From the NCBI GenBank assembly GCA_013202535.1, contig JABMRP010000845.1, positions 1 through 6,689 of the forward strand: a stretch of 6,689 bases of DNA. Direction: 5' to 3'. The translations under genes were made by a program, and so were the position numbers. Origin of the DNA: Planctomycetota bacterium. GTDB taxonomy: Bacteria; Planctomycetota; Planctomycetia; Pirellulales; Thermoguttaceae. The notes below the pieces were generated by a model, which saw nothing but the letters and a program-made list of their open reading frames with translations, was not told the origin of the DNA and did no database searches. Positions 4,530 through 6,689 of the stretch are shown in pieces. The first letter of the stretch is position 1; every line of letters starts with the position of its first letter.

Positions 4530-6689
4530 ATGAACGCACCGCGTATCCTTCTGTATTGGTCGCTTGTTGTGCTGGCACTCGTTGGACTGCCCGATCGGGC
4601 AATTGCCGGAGTGGCCGTCGGCGATTCCACGTTGATCGGCCCGCTCGACACCAGCGACTCGTTTACGCTCACCGCCGACGGGGGCATTTCGGGCCGCGTG
4701 GTCAATGTCTTTCCGATTGGCGCGCCGGGGATCAACGTGGAAGACAACCACGGCAATCCGGCCCAAGTGTGGACCAACGCCATGTGGTCCGTCTCGGCCG
4801 ACGCCGGGGCTATCCCGGGCGGTACTCCCTACCCGGGCGGCAGCGGAGCCGGCTCGGCGACCGGCATGACGCAACGGGGCGGATCGCCGGCGGATTGGGG
4901 AATCGAGTACGGAATGCGGAACGACTTCGTCGTGCAGACCGACTTTGTTCAGGCCACCGATCGAGTCGACATGACGGTGGGTGCGGTCCGCAACAACATC
5001 TTCGATCCCGGCAACCTCTCCGTCTTCTTCCGCTACACCGGTCATCCTTCCTACCCGGAGATCGGGCTATTCAACCCGACCGTCGGCGAACACAACACGG
5101 GCCTGACCTCCGGGATTCCGACCGCCGGACAGTGGCACAACTTCGCGACGCGATTCAACCTCGACTCCAGGGTGTTGGCGTTCTACGTGGATGAAGCGTG
5201 GCGAGGCTCGGTTGACCTGGACACGGTTGCCGGCGGCGCGTTTGCCGGTCTGACAGTGTCCAATGCGGCGGTCGGCACCGGATACGCCGGCGGTGATCGC
5301 GGCTGGTCCGACAACTTCCAGGTCGGTTCACCGGTGGCCCACGGCGTGGTAGTGGGCGGTTCCAGTGTGATCGGCACGTTGGACTACAGCGACTCGTTCA
5401 CGCTCACGGCCAAGGGCGGCAACCCCGGGCGCGTGGCCAGCGCCACCCCGGATGTCCCTCCGGCCACGCTAATGGAAAACAACCATGGCAATCCGGCCCG
5501 GACGTGGTCTTCCGGGATGTGGTCCCTGACCTACGATCCGGCCGTTTGGGCTACCGGCGCCTCGCCTTACTCCGGCCCAAGTGGCACCGGATCGGACACC
5601 GGTTTCACGCAACGCGGCGGGGGCGCTGACTGGGGTATCGAATACGGACTGCGGCACGACTTCGTCGTGCAGACCGACTTCATTCAGACCACCGACCGGG
5701 TGGATATCACTGCCGGCTCCGCCCGCAACACGATCGGTTCGGCAGGCGGCCTTTCGGTCTTCTTCCGTACCACCGATCATCCGTCGTATCCCGAGATTGG
5801 GATTTACGCCCCGGGTATTGGTGAACGCGACAGCGGACTAACCTCCGGAATTGCATCGTCCGGCGAGTGGCACAACTACGCCGTGCGGTTCAACCAGATT
5901 CAGCGGGAGTTGGAGGTCTTTGTCGACGGGACGGCTCGCGGCACGATCGACCTGGATACCGTCGCCGGCGGCGCGTTTGGCAGCTATGCGCCTTCCAACC
6001 GGGCGGTGAGCATCGGAGGCAGTGGCACCGACCGCACTTGGTCCGACAACTTCCAGGTGGGCTCTTCGCTGGCACCCCCGGAGACGCTTTCGGCGCTCAT
6101 GGTGGACTACGAGGATACGTTTACCATCAATCCCCCGACACGGCCGGATGGGCTGTACAACAATAACTCCGCCGGCGGATACAACGTGGAAACGGCCAAC
6201 TTCGGCAACCCGCCGGCCACCTGGACGCCGCAGAGCACCTTCAGCTTCAACACGCCCGGCAGTTCGACCAATCCGCCGTTGTTGGGCGCAGCGGGTGGCA
6301 ACGCCGGCGCCGCGACAGGGTTTGCCCAGTCGGGCGGCGGCGATTTCAGCTTTGCCTACGGCCTGAGGACCGACTACATCGTCTCGGTCGACGCCATCCT
6401 GCCCAGCGACCGGCTGGACATCAGCAGCATGCCCGCCCCGGGGACGAGCATTTTCACCGCCGACAGCCTAAGTGTGTTCTTCCGCCGCGACACTTCCGGC
6501 CTGGGAGCCGTCGGGCTCTTCAACGGCTCCCAGGAGACCTGGGCCCTTGCTCCCGGCACCTTGGGAATCAACGACAACGACTGGCACAACTTTGCCGTGG
6601 GATTCAACCAGGATGACGACGAACTGCGGATCTTCGTCGATCGGGAGTTGATTGCCGATCTGGATCTGACCACCTTCGCCGGAGGACTC
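4530..6689 (+). CDS. Secreted protein with three tandem LamG/concanavalin A-like modules, 3' end outside window
   Basis: The frame is open from the ATG at 4530 to the right edge, 720 codons without a stop. Residues 1-26 form a signal peptide: a short N-terminus with Arg5, a hydrophobic core (about 6-20) and an A-I-A cleavage site before Gly27. Three tandem modules follow, at about 27-271, 272-512 and from 513 on. Each has D-S/T-F near its start, a beta-rich core with LSVFFR, a W-H-N-F/Y-A motif followed by F/Y-V-D, then DLDT(V)AGG; modules 1 and 2 end with WSDNFQVGS. The WHN...VD pattern is typical of the LamG/concanavalin A-like superfamily, so carbohydrate or surface-glycan binding is plausible but not shown. 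I count no cysteine and one lysine (K295) in 720 residues, so no disulfides stabilise it. A C-terminal anchor such as PEP-CTERM would lie outside the window. It follows the GntR gene by 155 bases with no clear promoter of its own. Confidence 0.88.
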   Translation, partial: MNAPRILLYWSLVVLALVGLPDRAIAGVAVGDSTLIGPLDTSDSFTLTADGGISGRVVNVFPIGAPGINVEDNHGNPAQVWTNAMWSVSADAGAIPGGTPYPGGSGAGSATGMTQRGGSPADWGIEYGMRNDFVVQTDFVQATDRVDMTVGAVRNNIFDPGNLSVFFRYTGHPSYPEIGLFNPTVGEHNTGLTSGIPTAGQWHNFATRFNLDSRVLAFYVDEAWRGSVDLDTVAGGAFAGLTVSNAAVGTGYAGGDRGWSDNFQVGSPVAHGVVVGGSSVIGTLDYSDSFTLTAKGGNPGRVASATPDVPPATLMENNHGNPARTWSSGMWSLTYDPAVWATGASPYSGPSGTGSDTGFTQRGGGADWGIEYGLRHDFVVQTDFIQTTDRVDITAGSARNTIGSAGGLSVFFRTTDHPSYPEIGIYAPGIGERDSGLTSGIASSGEWHNYAVRFNQIQRELEVFVDGTARGTIDLDTVAGGAFGSYAPSNRAVSIGGSGTDRTWSDNFQVGSSLAPPETLSALMVDYEDTFTINPPTRPDGLYNNNSAGGYNVETANFGNPPATWTPQSTFSFNTPGSSTNPPLLGAAGGNAGAATGFAQSGGGDFSFAYGLRTDYIVSVDAILPSDRLDISSMPAPGTSIFTADSLSVFFRRDTSGLGAVGLFNGSQETWALAPGTLGINDNDWHNFAVGFNQDDDELRIFVDRELIADLDLTTFAGGL
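4608..5342 (+). repeat. Protein module 1 of the LamG-like array
   Basis: This is 245 codons from Gly27, beginning GVAVGDSTLIG. In a 120-residue core (residues 121-240) aligned without gaps to module 2 I counted 77 identities, about 64 percent. The 245-residue offset to module 2 is the same at the module start (GVAVG against GVVVG), at SDSFTLTA and in the core. Confidence 0.75.
5343..6065 (+). repeat. Protein module 2 of the LamG-like array
   Basis: It begins GVVVGGSSVIG and ends with WSDNFQVGS like module 1. Long DNA stretches are nearly identical to module 1, for example around GACTTCGTCGTGCAGACCGA. This points to a fairly recent internal duplication. The boundary to module 3 is set by the D-S/T-F motif offset of 241 residues and is approximate. 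Confidence 0.7.
6066..6689 (+). repeat. Protein module 3 of the LamG-like array, incomplete at window edge
   Basis: This module is more divergent. It keeps VDYEDTFTI near its start, then LSVFFRRD, NDWHNFAVGFN and IFVDRE, and DLDLTTFAGGL at the edge. It is missing about the last 30 residues, where the WSDNFQVGS-like end would be expected. It has a longer and Asn/Pro/Gly-rich N-terminal segment than modules 1 and 2. Confidence 0.65.

Noticed and set aside
3613..4602. Long open frame on the minus strand across the GntR gene
   Set aside because: It is a shadow of the GntR frame, crosses the strong promoter and intergenic sequence, and shows no domain. The plus-strand protein has a full GntR/FCD domain layout.

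Overview
The window looks like a fragment of a bacterial chromosome, most likely from a planctomycete or another member of the PVC group. This is inferred, not proven. The supporting traits are a fairly GC-rich base composition, mixed ATG/GTG starts with variable Shine-Dalgarno sites, a large secreted multi-repeat lectin-like protein next to a FadR-type GntR regulator, and loosely spaced surface-glycan genes. No rRNA, tRNA, CRISPR array, insertion sequence or phage gene is visible.

Left half (1-3243, minus strand): four co-directional genes are read right to left, with gaps of 50 to 87 bases. In order of transcription they are a GT-A-like glycosyltransferase resembling the CAP59/GT69 group (2380-3243), a GT10-type fucosyltransferase-like enzyme (1290-2303), an FkbM-family methyltransferase (439-1239) and a cytidylyltransferase-like nucleotidyltransferase that runs off the left edge (1-351). 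Together they look like an operon that builds and decorates a cell-surface or exported glycan: precursor activation, sugar addition, fucose-type capping and O-methylation.

Centre (3244-3645): a 402-base divergent intergenic region. On the minus side it holds a candidate weak promoter overlapped by a GC-rich palindrome, then a leader with two stem-loops, one of them a long GC-rich hairpin followed by a T-rich stretch. On the plus side it holds helically phased AATTTTC tracts, a near-consensus sigma-70 promoter (TTGACA, 16 bases, TATACT), a palindrome at the predicted transcription start and a second inverted repeat just before the start codon.

Right half (3646-6689, plus strand): a FadR-like GntR/FCD transcription factor (3646-4374) is followed after 155 bases by the first 720 codons of a secreted protein (from 4530, open at the right edge). 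That protein has a signal peptide and three tandem copies of a roughly 241-245-residue concanavalin A/LamG-like module. A simple reading is that the regulator senses a carboxylate or sugar-acid ligand, represses its own strong promoter and controls the lectin-like protein, and possibly the divergent glycan operon through the shared region. Only the layout and the DNA sites are visible; the regulatory links are inference.
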